A stretch of 64,000 nucleotides of DNA from positions 364,111 through 428,110 of the forward strand of contig NQMI01000009.1 of assembly GCA_002270565.1 (NCBI GenBank). The letters run 5' to 3'. How positions within the stretch are numbered: position 1 is the stretch's first letter; each line of letters begins with the position of its first letter. Below the pieces are notes generated by a model. The model was not told where the DNA came from. It did not search any database and saw only the letters and a program-made list of their open reading frames with translations. Of the stretch, positions 13,660 to 26,233 are shown piece after piece. This DNA comes from Stenocarpella maydis (lineage: Eukaryota > Ascomycota > Sordariomycetes > Diaporthales > Diaporthaceae). The position numbers and the translations under genes are program-made.

Positions 13660-14232
13660 TGTTAAACGGAACCGCTCAGCAGGGCGTTGGTACTCCGTGC
13701 AAGGAGTTACCCTAGACTTTGTTGTAAGGAGTTACCCTAGACTTCCTAGCAAGGAGTTACCCTAGACTTGCGAGTCAGGCGATTTTCGCTAAGTACGCCC
13801 AGTGCGTGCGTGACGCAAGATGAGTTTGGTGGCCGTGAGTCGATTATTTTGGCCTGCATTTGCACCTTAATTCAGACCTCTGCATTACCCTTATTTCTTA
13901 CCCAAAAAGTATATGACCTAGTGCATTGGATAGCTTGATTTCTGAAGTTTATATGTACTTAATTTGGGNCCCAAATTAAGTACATATAAACTTCAGAAAT
14001 CAAGCTATCCAATACACTAAGTCATATACTTTTTGGGTAAGAAATAAGGGTAATGCAGAGGTCTGAATTAAGGTGCAAATGCAGGCCAAAATAATCGACT
14101 CACGGCCACCAAACTCATCTTGCGTCACGCACGCACTGGGCGTACTTAGCGAAAATCGCCTGACTCGCAAGTCTAGGGTAACTCCTTGCAAGAAGTCTAG
14201 GGTAACTCCTTGCTGAGCGGTTCCGTTTAACA
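13660..14232. repeat. Head-to-head pair of truncated X LTRs around an N
   Basis: The left arm (13,660-13,968) is the first half of the X LTR in plus orientation, from TGTTAAACGG to TAATTTGGG. The right arm (13,970-14,232) is the same half in minus orientation. Both arms break at exactly the same LTR position on either side of the N at 13,969. The left arm has three 25-bp tandem units (AAGGAGTTACCCTAGACTT core) and the right arm has two, so they are distinct copies. Flanking sequences do not match across the structure. An assembly join between two repeat-ended contigs is the simplest reading; a true inverted duplication is possible. Confidence 0.8.
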
Positions 14233-14257
14233 ATAACACTAGAGAATAAAGTTTAAG

Positions 14258-14635
14258 CTGGAGGCCGCCAAAGAGGAATATTGTGTAATTAACGCAAAGA
14301 TTAAGCATCTGAGAAAGCAAAAACGCATGTGGTATAATAAGATAATGCGTGCTATTTATTATGGAATTAATAATCTGGAGGAGTTAGAGCGTGTAGAAAA
14401 TAAGAAGGCCGAGATTAAGCGTGCGCGGATTGCTAAGCAATCCGCTAAGGCTGCGCGGAGGAGTTCTATAGAGGAGGCTAGTGGAATAATAGTGCAGGAG
14501 GTATAGCTGCATTCTGAGGGTAAAGTGTGGGTTTTTAATTGGAGTATGATGATGGATTTGAAGGCTAATTGGGAAAGATTCCTGGATATTGGTGCTGAAG
14601 GAAATATGCCTGTAGGTAGCTCGTCTGGTGCCTAA
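14258..14635 (+). pseudogene. Antisense accessory ORF remnant of gypsy-A
   Basis: The frame opens after the X LTR arm (LEAAKEEYCVINAKIK...) and ends at TAA 14,633-14,635. It has one internal TAG where the related copy also suggests a lost Gln or Trp codon. It is coiled-coil-like and very rich in Lys, Arg and Glu, with the segment INNLEELERVENKKAEI, then a C-terminal block HSEGKVWVFNWSS. The same blocks occur on the minus strand of the complete gypsy copy at 35,035-35,690, so this is an ORF of the element running opposite to gag-pol. The N-terminal half is missing, cut by the X LTR. Function is unknown; similar Lys/Glu-rich proteins with a short Cys cluster occur in many fungal repeats. Confidence 0.6.
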
Positions 14636-17190
14636 ATTTTTACTAGTAGCTAAATACACTTGGTATGCTGATTAACTAGCAGAGTGTTCGATTGGTTGGA
14701 GGGTTAATTGGTTGTTGGTTGGGTCTGTTGGTTCTCTTATGTAGCTTTAGTTAGCTTATTGGTTGTTTCATTTGTAGCCGGGTTCCTAGCCTCAAAATCC
14801 TTTAAGAGTTGCCTACAGTACGTGAGGTTCTGTCCTGGTTCCCATGTGTTTTCACTGGTGTTATATCCCTTCCATTTAATCAGGTACTCTGTTATTCCTT
14901 AGTGTTATCTTAAGTCCATGATTATTTCTACTTTATATTCCTTATTATATTTATTAATGGTTTCAATTTATATTTCGAGTTTTGCATTTTTTAGTACTAG
15001 TTTAGGAAGAGAAATATAGAAATTATTATATTATCTCATTCCCTTAGGTAGTAAGAGCTTATAGTTGGTATCTGATTGCTTCTTTAGAATTTTGAATGCG
15101 CTGATTTTCTTATGGTTGAGCTTATCGCTAGGGCGCTTGGTCTTGATATTTCAGCGAAGAAGGTAGACCTTATCTCCCTCCTTAAGAATTAGTCCCTTAA
15201 TTCTTTTCTAATTCACATATTTCATCATTCATTCTTATATAAAAGAGAGTTCCGCTTAAATATCCTTCTAAATTTATTTAATTCATGTCGCTTTTTATTC
15301 TGCTAATTCTGCTAGAGTATCATCTGGTAGTAACTCATAGTATGCTTAAGGTTCATATCTATAGAGTGCAAAGAAAGGTAACTATCTAGTTATACTAGTT
15401 ATTGCACTATTATAGGCAAACTGTACTAGTAGTAGCAGTTCAACCTAATTATTCTATAATTAGTTAATATAGTATCAGAGGTACTATTCTATAATCTGGT
15501 TGATTCATTTTATCTATTCATTTATTTATAAGTATGCTATAGTTAAGAGCTTGTATTTCGCTCTAAGTTACTTTATTAGAGACTTCCAGAAGTTTAATGT
15601 AAAGAGCTTATCTCTATCTAAGATAATCTTATATAGCATTCCATAGTTGCTTATAATGACTTATAGGAACGTATATGCAAGTTCTTCCGCTATACTAGCT
15701 TCCTTATATAGTATGAAGTATGCATACTTGCTTAGTCTACAAACTACTACTAGAATGCTATTGTACAGTACTCCAGTTAAGGGTTCTCATGAGAGAGGTA
15801 GTTTGATAATGAAGTCTAGACTGATGGATGACCATATAGTTGTAGGTACTGGTAGGGGTTTCAATAATCCATACAGCTTGTGCCTAGAGGCCTTCTTTTT
15901 ATTACATAAGTTGCATTCGCTAATAACAGTCTGAACCTTTTTCTTGAGTTTGGGAATCTAGTGGTTCTGCTAGATTCTCTTAATGGTTGCTGCTACTCCT
16001 TAGTAGCCATATACCGGTGCCTTATATATTTCCTTAATCAATTCATCTTATTCTTTCAGATCTATAGGGGTTCTCCTAGTCTGGAAGTTAACTCTAATTA
16101 TAGCGTTAAGTTCTTAATTAAAGACGAGGCTTCCATCTTTCTGAGTTTTAAACACTATCCATTCCATAGGCGAATCTTTATCTTAATGATCGGGTCTTCA
16201 GCTAAGCGCATCTGCTCTTATATTCTTAACTCCATCCACATAGATAACCTTGATATCAAATTATAACAAGAACTCTATATATCTAACTTATTATTTATTA
16301 AGAGCCTTAGTTATTATAAAGGTTATAAGATTCTTATAATCTATATAGAGTTTGATCTGTTTCTTAGCTCTAATAAGGTAATATTACTATTCCTAAAATG
16401 CATATACTATTGCTATGAACTCCTTATCTAATATAGCATATCTTATCTCTAGGCTATTGAACTTTTTGCTGAAGTTCGTGATAATATGTATTCTGCCTTA
16501 ATTATCTTTCTGGGTAAGTTCTCTGCCTGCAGCATTATCTAAGGTATCTATATAGATTTTGAATTCCTTCCCTAAGTCTGCTTCCTTAAGTATGAGGTCT
16601 CTTATAACCTTATCCTTAAGTATTTAGAAAGCTTATTGTTCGGTATCTGTCCACCTAAAGACACAATCTTTCTTAATAAGGTCTATTAATGGTTTCGCAA
16701 TATTACTATACCATGCGATAAATTATCAATAGAAGTTGGTATATCTAAGGAATGCTCTAATATCCTTAACGTTTATAGGGGTTGGCCATTCCTTAATTGC
16801 TTTAACTTTTCCTTCTTGTATCTTGATTTTTCCTAGTTTAATTGTGTACTTAAGGTAGTTAACTTTTTATATATGCTAGCTGCACTTTTCTGGTTCTACT
16901 AGGAGATTGGCGTCCTAAAGTTTTTAGAGAACCTTTTTAATATATTCCTTATAATCGTTAAGGTTTTCTAAGAAGATAAGAATGTTATTTAAGTAGGTAA
17001 TAATAAAAATATTAAGGTATTCGCTTAGGACTTAGTTAATTATTTCCTAAAATGATATAGGTACATTAGTTAATCCGAAAGGCATAACCATCATTTCATA
17101 ATATCTATAGCATATCCTAAATGCTATCTTCCATTCTTCTCCTACTTTTATTTAGATAAGGTTGTATCCATGCTTTAAGTTAAGTATTAT

Positions 17191-17784
17191 TCTGATGAAT
17201 TTGTGCTATAAAATAGCATTCAGTTCAGCGTGTGTTTCGGCAGGGTCGCAGTGTGGTGCTCTGAGGCGAATTCGGACGATTGACAATGGTCTGGACAACT
17301 TTGTATTGAATTAAGTTGGGCTTCTGTAAGCCCTCCTTATATACCCTCCGACGTCGTCTCACCCCTGGGCACGCTGCGGTCGGCTCTGGTGCAAATTTGC
17401 AAATGCCGGAAAATTCGCCCTTCCAACACACCATCTTTGGTTCCAAGCAGCCAGCCAACCATAGCCCTAGCAATGCCCAAATTAAGTACATACAAACTTC
17501 AGAAATCAGGCTATCCAATGCACTAAGTCATATACTTTTTGGGTAAGAAATAAGGGTAATGCAGAGGTCTGAATTAAGGTGCAAATGCAGGCCAAAATAA
17601 TCGACTCACGGCCACCAAACTCATCTTGCGTCACGCACGCACTGGGCGTACTTAGCGAAAATCGCCTGACTCGCAAGTCTAGGGTAACTCCTTGCTAGGA
17701 AGTCTAGGGTAACTCCTTACAACGAAGTCTAGGGTAACTCCTTGCACGGAGTACCAACGCCCTGCTGAGCGGTTCCGTTTAACA
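17191..17784 (-). repeat. Solo LTR of family X in gypsy-A, ATTAT target duplication
   Basis: 594 bp. On the minus strand it runs from TGTTAAACGG to AATTCATCAGA. The 5-bp duplication ATTAT flanks it (17,186-17,190 and 17,785-17,789), and the gypsy RT sequence resumes on both sides. It contains a TATA box followed by an A/G-rich leader and three 25-bp tandem units. It lacks the stop-rich AT bias of its surroundings, so it probably inserted after the host copy was mutated or has escaped RIP. Open frames here (about 97 codons) are a by-product of low mutation and not evidence for a gene. Confidence 0.88.
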
Positions 17785-20700
17785 ATTATAAACCATTTTG
17801 CTCCTCTAAGTTGGTCTTATAGTTTCTTAATAAGCGGGAGAGGGTATTAGTTTTTAATTATAATATCATTTAATTATTGGTAGTCTATATAAAGTTATAG
17901 CTTGCTATTCTTCTTTAGTATAAAGAGGATTGGGTATCTGGCTGGTAATTATGATGGCCTAATGAATCCCTTCTAGAGGTTTTCATTAAGGTATTCCCTA
18001 AGTACTTTAAGTTATTCTTTATTAAGTCTATAGATAGGCTTAAACTAAGGTATTATTCCGGGTTTCAATAGTATTTTATAGTCTTATTATATATATTATA
18101 GTAATATAGTATTAAGTTGTTTTTGGAATACTTTCTTAAATTTATAATAGTCTTCTAGTATTCATACTAGTCTGTCGGTCTTATCTCCTTCTCTCTCTTC
18201 TTTTAGGTAAAGGAGGTATCATTATATTTCCTATATTGTGTGCTAACTGGTTGTATTGGAGTAGCGATCTCCTAACTAGCTTTAGTCCTTCCATAAGGTG
18301 CTCGAGTGGCCTAGTCCTTCTCTATCTTCCTGGAGTCGGGCCTTCTATCTGCTCCTAAAGGTATCCGTAGGTCCATTTAAGTATATCACCCGTTTGCTAT
18401 CCTTAGTAATATAACTCCTTCCCTTACTATTAATTGCAACCTTCTTCTAGGGAATAGCATTATCTTAAAAGATCTAGCTAGTAGTCTAATTAATTCAGGG
18501 ATTATTCTTTCTTAACTAAGGTATTCTCAAGATTAACTAATGATTTACTATTTTAGTAATATTAAATAATAGTGATTCCATATAGTTGTAAATCCGAACT
18601 AAGAGGGGATTAGTCTCTATATTGATAACTTCATTACTATAAGATACTTTAGTTCTATCCACTATATTGAGTCTGTAGGGTTCCCTTTTCTTATGCTATA
18701 ATAGGTAATATCCGTTTACTATCTTTAGGGAAATGAAATTCCCTTGTGCTCTACTATTAATAAGTGCTAAGCACGTATAGACTCCCAGCTCAACCTAAAC
18801 CATTAGGTGGCTGTAGTTGCTTATTATTGCGCACAAGTACCTTATAATGTAGTTAGTTGCTACCTAAGGTTTTATAGACAGCCCTTCTAGTTTTTTAACT
18901 ATTTATCTGCAGCTAGGATCTCCTTAATGCTTATAAGATTTCGCTTTATGATGTTTTGTAATTCTTATAGGTTATCAACCAGCTATTGCATGCTGTAATC
19001 CTATTCCTTCATTATCAGAGTTTTGAGTAGCAGCCCCTACTATCTTAGTAGATACCAGTCTTAAGCTTTATTAAGTATATATATCTTACAGATTAATTTA
19101 TTACAATTTGCCTATCCGTTAGGGTTCTAGAGGCATTCTAAAGGTATACGGGAGTCTAGCCTTATTAGGGTATATCCCATCTTATTATATTTTTAGTGTA
19201 AGTGCTAGTTCTTAAAATTATTTTACTCATATATATATTTAATATTCTTACCTAAATATTATTAGGGAAACTAGCTATACTTAGTTTTCTCCCTTATATA
19301 TTCCTTATATTCATTATAAATGTATAATACCCAAGAGATATCTTTATATTTATTATATAATAAATACATATATCCCACATCTTATAGTCTCCTGTATTCC
19401 TAGATAGGTTATCCTATAGTTTCTTTAAAAGGTCTCCCTGCAATTATAACCGCTATAATATTAATTCTTAGGGCTAAAAGGGGTGCTTATTTTAGGTAAT
19501 CTTGTAGTTCCTTTCACTAGGTTTATAGCGCAAGTAGGGCCTAAGGGACAGGTTTTCCTTCCATCCTAGGGTCAATCTGCAAGAGCTCCTCCCTATTTCC
19601 TACTGCTAGGGTTCTTCCCTACTTCCCTAAAGCATTCTTAGGAAACCATCCGGTGGCCTCCTTATTACTATAGTAAGTAGTACAGCTATTATTGAAGCAA
19701 GTTATCTAATTAAGTGATATATATTCCTTTCTAGAGTTCTAGGGATTCTTTATTGGTAGGATAGGCTGCTATCATGCCTTATCTTTCTGATGTTTTTTAT
19801 ATTAGGACTTAGTATATTAGGAGAAGTATAAATTATTATAAAGGTCTTCCTTATTGGGGTTATAGAAGTTATGTCCTTTATCTGGGTCTTAGTCTGGGTA
19901 TACCTGATACTAATCATATATGGTTGTTCTATAGATATAGTACTTGTTTGTAAGTTCCTATTGCAGTTTGGACCTAGGTAGTTCTCGCGCATTGCGAGTA
20001 GCTATACTGGCTTAACGGGTAGCTTCATTAGCCTGTTGGGTTCCTTCGGGTACTAACTTCCAGTCCCTATTTTTCTTTAGAGCCCAGCATTCTAAGGCAA
20101 AGTATCCTATCTTATTGCAGTTATAGCATTTAATGTTTTTCTTATTCCTATATTAGGCAATATCCAGTTCTATAAGTCCTGCATGCTATCCCTACTAAGT
20201 GCTTAGCTTCTAATACTTCTTTCCTATATTGGATTTATATTTATAGAATATGGTTTATTTAGAAGTTTATCCTTTCTTTTTCAAGCATTATTTATAGAGT
20301 CTATTATTAATCTAGATGGCTATTTCTATATAGTATAGAAAATCATTAGGTTGGTTTATAACTTTACTAAGTTTATCCTTTACTTTATCCTTTAATCTAT
20401 AGTAGAATATAAATTTCTTTGCGTTATCGGTATAGTCAATTTTAGTATAGATTTACTGGAATTCTGCTATATAGTTAATTACTAAACCGCGCTATTTGCA
20501 ATTCGCTAGGTCCCTTTCTGCCTGCCGTTCTTCACTTGGGTCCTGAAATAGGAACCTGAGGGCATCTTTATAGCCTTTATAGCTACTAAAAATCCGCTAC
20601 ATTTTAAGCTTGCAGGCTTTAAATGACTCTATATTAATAAAGTTGGTTAGGTAGGGTTTGAACCAAGCTAAAGCTTATCCTTTAAGGAAAGAGGATGTAT

Positions 20701-21135
20701 ATATAACCCTTTTTCCGCTAGGCTGTATGTCTAGCCTATGGAAGCGCTAGTAGGCCCTAACCTGCATTAGGTGTGCCTAAAGTTGTTTAGCAGTCCCATC
20801 ATAGGGGGCTGGAGTGTTAAGCTTAATATATTCCTTTATTTGGATTAGGGTATTAATAATATTGGCTCCGGCTTGGAGAGTAGTGATCTCCTATTGAAGC
20901 TATTTAACTTCTGCATTATATTAAGCTTAACCTTCCATAAGGAGGCGTAACTACCTAACCTTATTAACCAGTTCCTGGACATAGGGGTCTATAGTCTCAT
21001 TATTAGCAAGTTCATCCAGCTTATAGAGAAGGTTACAGGTAGGGATAGTTATTCCAGAGTCCAATATTATAAAGGATTTTATATATAATATTACTTAAAG
21101 TCCGTATAGCAATATATGAATAAGAGTTATTAAAA

Positions 21136-21342
21136 TGTAATAATTAAAGGGGTTTCCAAGTATATTAATCCTAAAAGATTAAGGGTTTATATTCAGAATA
21201 CATTATTAGGCGGTTATTAAGCAATATTATTAGCTTAATAATAATTACTAGCTATAAGGCTATTTAATATTAGGATTAAATACTTAGATTAATAACTAAA
21301 GAGTCTATTCTATAAAAGCTACCTAATGTAGTAAAATGTCCT
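21136..21342 (-). repeat. Truncated 5' LTR of gypsy-A
   Basis: Begins TGTAATAATTAAAGG, the reverse complement of the LTR 3' end seen in copy C. It follows LTR sequence up to CTACCTAATGTAGT and then changes abruptly into RT sequence of copy B. About half of the LTR is missing. Confidence 0.75.
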
Positions 21343-24300
21343 TAATGCTTATAGGGGTTGGCTATTCCTTGATTACTTTAACTTTTTCTTCTTGCATCTT
21401 GATTTTCCCTAGTTTAATTATGTACCTAAGGTAGTTGACTTTTTATATATGCTAGTTGTATTTTTCTGGTTCTACTAGGAGGTTGGCGTTTTAAAGTTTC
21501 TAAAGGACCTTCTTAATATATCCCTTATATTTATTAGGGTTTTCCAAGAAGATGAGAATATTATTTAAGTAATAATAAAAATATTAAGGTATTTGCTTAG
21601 GACTTAGTTAATTATTTCTCAAAATGATATAGGTGTATTAGTTAATTTAAAAGGTATAACTATTATCTTATAATATTTATAATGTATTTTAAATGCTGTT
21701 TTCCATTTTTCTCCTTCTTTCATTTAGATAAGGTTATATCCGTGCTTTAAGTTAAGTGCTGTGAACCATTTTACTCCTTTAAGTCTATCTTATAGTTCTT
21801 TATTGAGTAGGAGAGGGTATTAGTTCTTGATTATAATATTGTTTAATTATTAGTAGTTAATATAAAGTTATAGCTTGCTATTTTTCTTTAGTATAAAGAG
21901 GATTAGGTATTCTTCTGGTAATTATAATGGCCTGATGAATTCCTTTTAGAGGTTTTCATTAAGGTATTCCCTAAGTGCTTTAAGTTATTCTTTATTAAGT
22001 CTATAAATAGGCTTAAATTAGGGTATTATTCCAGGTTTTAATAGTATTTTATAGTCTTATTATATATATTATAGTAATATAGTATTGAGTTATTCCTGGA
22101 ATACTTTCTTAAATTTATAATAGTCTTCTAGTATCCGTGCTAGTCTATTAGTCTTATCTCCTTCTTTTTCTTCTTTCAGGTAAAGAAAGTATTATTATGT
22201 TTCTTATATTGTATGCTAACTAATTGTATTAGAGTAGTGATCTCCTGATTGGCTTTAGTCCTTCCGTAAGGTGCTTAAGTAGCCTAATCCTTCTCTGCCT
22301 TCCTAGAGTTAGGCCTTCTGTCTGCTCCTAGAGGTATCTATGGGTTCATTTGAGTGCATTACCTGTTTGCTATCCTTAGTGATATAACTCCTTCCCTTGC
22401 TATTGATTATAACCTTCTTCTAGGGAATAATGTTATTTTAAAAGATCTAATTAATAGTTTAATTAATTTAGGAATTATTCTTTCTTAGCTAAGGTATTCT
22501 TAAGATTAACTAATAATTTACTATCTTAGTAATATTAAATAATAGTAATTTTATATAGTTGTGAATTTGAATTAGGAGGGGATTAGTCTCTATATTAATA
22601 ACTTTATTACTATAAGATACTTTAGTTCTATTTATTATATTAAGTTTATAGGGTTCCCTTTTCTTATGCTATAGTAGGTAGTATTTATTTACTCTCTTTA
22701 GGGATATAAAATTCCCTTATGCTCTACTATTAATAAGTGCTAAGCACGTGTGGACTTCTAGCTCGACCTGAACCATTAGGTAGCTATAGTTGCTTATTAT
22801 TGCGTATAAGTACCTTGTAATATAGTTGGTTGCTGCCTAAGGTTTTATAGATAGCCCTCCTAGTTTTTTAACTGCTTGTTTGCTGCTAGGACCTTCTTAA
22901 TACTCTTGAGATTTTGCTTTGTGATGTTTTATGATTCTTATAGGTTATTAACTAGCTGTTGTATGCTATAATCCTGTTCCTTTATTGTTGGAGTTTTGAG
23001 TAGCAGCCCTTGCTGTTTTAGTAGATGTTAATCTTGAGCCTTGTTGAGTATATGTATTTTGCAGATTGGTTTATTATAATTTGCCCATCTGCTAGAGTTT
23101 TATAGACATTTTAAGGATATGCAGGAGTCTAGCCTTATTAGAGTGTATCCTGTCTTATTATATTTTTAGTATAGGTGCTAATTCTTAAAATTATTATATT
23201 TATATATATGTTTAATATTCTTACCTAGATATTATTAGGGAAACCAGTTATGCTTAGTTTTCTCCCTTATATATTCTTTGCATTTATTATAGATATATAA
23301 TATCTAGGAGATGTTCTGATGCTTATTATGTGTTGGGTATGTGTATCTTATATCTCCTAGCCTTCTGTATTCCTGGGTAGGTTGTTTTATAGTTTCTTTA
23401 AAAGGTCTTTTTGTAATTATGACTGCTGTGATGTTAGTTCTTGGGGCTAGAAGGGGCGCTTGTTTTAAGTAGTCTTGTGATTCCTTCTACTGAGTTTATA
23501 GCGCAAGTATGGCCTGAGGGATAGGTTTTCCTTTCATTCTGGAGTTAATCTGCGGGAGTTCCTCCCTATTTCCTATTACTAGGGTTCTTTCCTACTTTCC
23601 TGAAGCATTTTTAGGAAACTATCTGGTGGCTTCCTTATTACTATAGTAAGTAGCACAGCTATTATTAAAGTAAGCTATCTAACTGAGTGATATGTGTGCC
23701 TTTTTAGGCTTCTAGGGATTCTTTATTAGTGGGATAGGCTGCTATTATGTCTTGTCTTTTTGATATTTCTTATACTGGGACTTAGTGCATTATAAGAAGT
23801 ATAAACTATTATAAAGGTCTTTTTTATTAGGGTTATAGAAGTTGTATTCTTTATCTGGGTCTTAATTTAGATATACCTAATATTAGTTATATATATTTGT
23901 TCTATAGATATAGTACTTATCTGTAAGTTCCTATTGTGGTTTGGACCTAGGTGGTCCTTGTGTGCTATAGGTAGCTATATTGACTTAATGGGTAGCTTTA
24001 TTAGCTTATTAGGTTCCTTTGGGTACTAACTTCTAGTCCTTGTTTTTCCTTAGAGCCCTATATTCTAAAGTAAAGTATCCTATCTTATTATAGTTATAGC
24101 ACTTGATGCTTTTCTTGTCCTTGCGTTAGGCAATATCCAGCTCTATGGGGCCTGTATACTATCCCTACTAGGTGCTTGGTTTCTAATACTTCTTTTTTAT
24201 ATTTAGTTTGTGCTTATAGAATGGGGGTTATTTAGAAGTTTATCCTTTCTTTTTTAAGCATTATTTATAGAGTCTATTATTAATCTGGATAGCTATTTCT

Positions 24301-25570
24301 ATATAGTATAGAAAATTATTAGGTTAGTCCATAATTTTACTAAGTTTATCCTTTATTTTATTCTTTAATCTATAGTAGAATATGAATTTCTTTGTATTGT
24401 TGGTATAGTTGATTTTAGTATAGATTTATTGGAATTCTACCGCATAGTTGATTGCTAAACTATACTGCTTATAATTTGCTAGGTCCCTTTCTGCCTGTTA
24501 TTTCTCATTCGGGTCCTGAAACAGGGACCTGAGGGCATCTTTATAGCCTTCATAACTGCTGAAAATCTGCTATATTTTAAGCTTGCAGGCTTTAAATGAT
24601 TTTATATTAATAAAGTTAGTTAAGTAGGGTTTGAATTAAGCTAAGGCTTATTCTTTAAGGAAAGAGGATATATATATAACCCTTTTTCCGTTAAGCTGTA
24701 TATCTAGCTTATGGAAGTGCTAATAGGCCCTAATTTGCATTAGGTGTGCCTGAAGTTGTTTAGTAGTTCTATTATAGGGGGCTAGAGTATTAAGCTTAAT
24801 ATATTCTTTTATTTGGATTAGGGTATTAATAATGTTGGCTCCTGCCTGGAGGGTAGTGATTTCTTATTAGAGCTGTTTGACTTCCGCATTATATTAAGCT
24901 TATCTTTTTATAAGGAGGTATAGCTATCTAACCTTATTAACTAGTTTCTAGATACAAGGGTCTATAGTCTTGTTATTAGTGAGTTCGTTTAGCTTATGGA
25001 GAAGGTTGTGCGTAGGGGTGGTTATTCTGGAGTCTGATATTATGAAGGGTTCCATATATAATATTGCTTAAAGTCTGTATAGTAATATATAAATAATAGT
25101 TATTAAAATATAATGATTAGAGGGTTCCGGAGTATATTAAATCGAAAAGAGTAAGGGTTTATATTTAGAATATGTTATTAGGCGGTTATTAAGTAATATT
25201 ATTGATTAATAATAATTACTAGCTATAAGGCTATCTAATGCTAGGATTGAATGCTTAGATTAACGACTAAAGAGTCTGTTCTATAAAAACTATTTACTGT
25301 TGGTGATGATTATGTTTGTATATATATTCTAACTCTTTAGTGGCTTGCAAGCTTACATACTGAGCTATTGAGTCCTTACATGAGGCTTGATACTTCATCC
25401 TTTGAGCGGACTTGCATGGCTTGCAATCGAGTGTTGCGAGCTAGACCCTAACCCTAATAAGGTGGTGTTACTGATTAGATTAGGCGGGACGCCCTTTTCG
25501 GGAGCCGTTTCCCGTCCTGCAGGGTTGTCTTCTGCGGTAGTCAGCCGCTAATGCGTGTTGGCTTATAACA
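21343..25570 (-). mobile_element. RIP-degraded Ty3/gypsy chromodomain retrotransposon, copy B (3'-truncated)
   Basis: A second minus-strand copy retains the 5' LTR (25,109-25,570), gag (about 24,000-25,080), CCHC knuckle (about 24,060-24,120), protease (about 22,740) and the first part of RT. It is cut within RT at about 21,343, where it abuts the broken LTR of copy A. It differs from A and C mainly by transitions. The right end abuts copia-1 sequence at 25,571, so B probably inserted into copia-1; the matching left flank is not recognisable. Confidence 0.85.
25109..25570 (-). repeat. 5' LTR of gypsy-B
   Basis: About 462 bp, starting TGTTATAAGCCAAC on the minus strand and ending in the degraded TGTAATGAT complement. 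It contains a telomere-like CCCTAACCCTAA stretch (about 25,445-25,456), shared with the LTRs of copy C. The central part at about 25,310-25,430 is less AT-rich and differs from C. Confidence 0.75.
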
Positions 25571-25667
25571 TTTAGTAGGTTAATTATCATGTTATAATTA
25601 TTAATAGAGAGCAGTTTATATGGGCCTTGCTACTCAGTCTTTTCTTGCTATATGCATACTTTGCTCT

Positions 25668-26233
25668 TGTTAAACGGAACCGCTCAGCAAGGAGTTACCC
25701 TAGACTTCGTGCAAGGAGTTACCCTAGACTTTTTAGCAAGGAGTTACCCTAGACTTGCGAGTCAGGCGATTTTCGCTAAGTACGCCTAGTGCGTGCGTGA
25801 CGCAAGATGAGTTTGGTGGCCGTGAGTTGATTATTTTGGCCTGCATTTGCACCTTAATTTAGACCTCTACATTACCCTTATTTCTTACCCAAAAAGTATA
25901 TAACTTAGTGNTTGATTTCTGAAGTTTATATGTACTTAATTTGGGCATTGCTAGGGCTATGGTTGGCTAGTTGCTTGGAACCAAAGATGGTGTGTTGGAA
26001 GGGCGAATTTTCCGGCATTTGCAAATTTGCACCAGAGCCTACCGCAGCGTGCCCAGGGGTGAGACGATGTCGGAGGGTATATAAGGAGGGCTTACAGAAG
26101 CCCAACTTAATTCAATACAAAGTTGTCCAGACCATTGTCAATCGTCCCAATTCGCCTCAGAGCACCATACTGCGACCCTGCCGAAACACACACACGCTGA
26201 ACTGAATGCTATTTTATAGCACAATTCATCAGA
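25668..26233 (+). repeat. Solo LTR of family X in copia-1, GCTCT target duplication
   Basis: Runs from TGTTAAACGG to TTCATCAGA and is flanked by GCTCT on both sides (25,663-25,667 and 26,234-26,238). Copia sequence (TTTGCTCT then AAAGTAAAAGG) is continuous across it. It carries three 25-bp tandem units, a TATA box TATATAA at 26,079-26,085 and the same leader as the 17-kb copy. An N at 25,911 replaces about 12 bp that are present in the other copy. It is barely affected by RIP. Confidence 0.88.
26079..26085 (+). promoter_or_regulatory. TATA box of X LTR
   Basis: TATATAA followed by GGAGGGCTT within the LTR, conserved in the minus-strand copy near 17,335-17,345. It is presumably the core promoter of the parent retrotransposon. 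Confidence 0.6.

Larger units (their letters stand above)
14240..21342 (-). mobile_element. RIP-degraded Ty3/gypsy chromodomain retrotransposon, copy A
   Basis: Reading right to left: 5' LTR fragment (21,136-21,342), gag (about 20,000-21,080), CCHC knuckle near 20,090-20,140, protease near 18,760, RT near 17,000-18,000, RNase H and integrase (about 15,250-16,700), chromodomain near 14,800-14,930, then the antisense accessory ORF. All frames are broken by RIP stops. An X solo LTR splits the RT region at 17,191-17,784. The 3' LTR is absent because the left end is cut by the X half-LTR structure. The outer part of the 5' LTR is missing where copy B joins. Confidence 0.88.

Noticed and set aside
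14000..14320. 106-codon open frame in the half-LTR palindrome
   Set aside because: It crosses an LTR arm and its junction with gypsy DNA; no conserved motif.
17225..17518. 97-codon open frame, also found at 25,912-26,205
   Set aside because: It lies wholly inside the X solo LTR and includes its TATA box and leader. It stays open because the LTR has little RIP, not because it is a gene.
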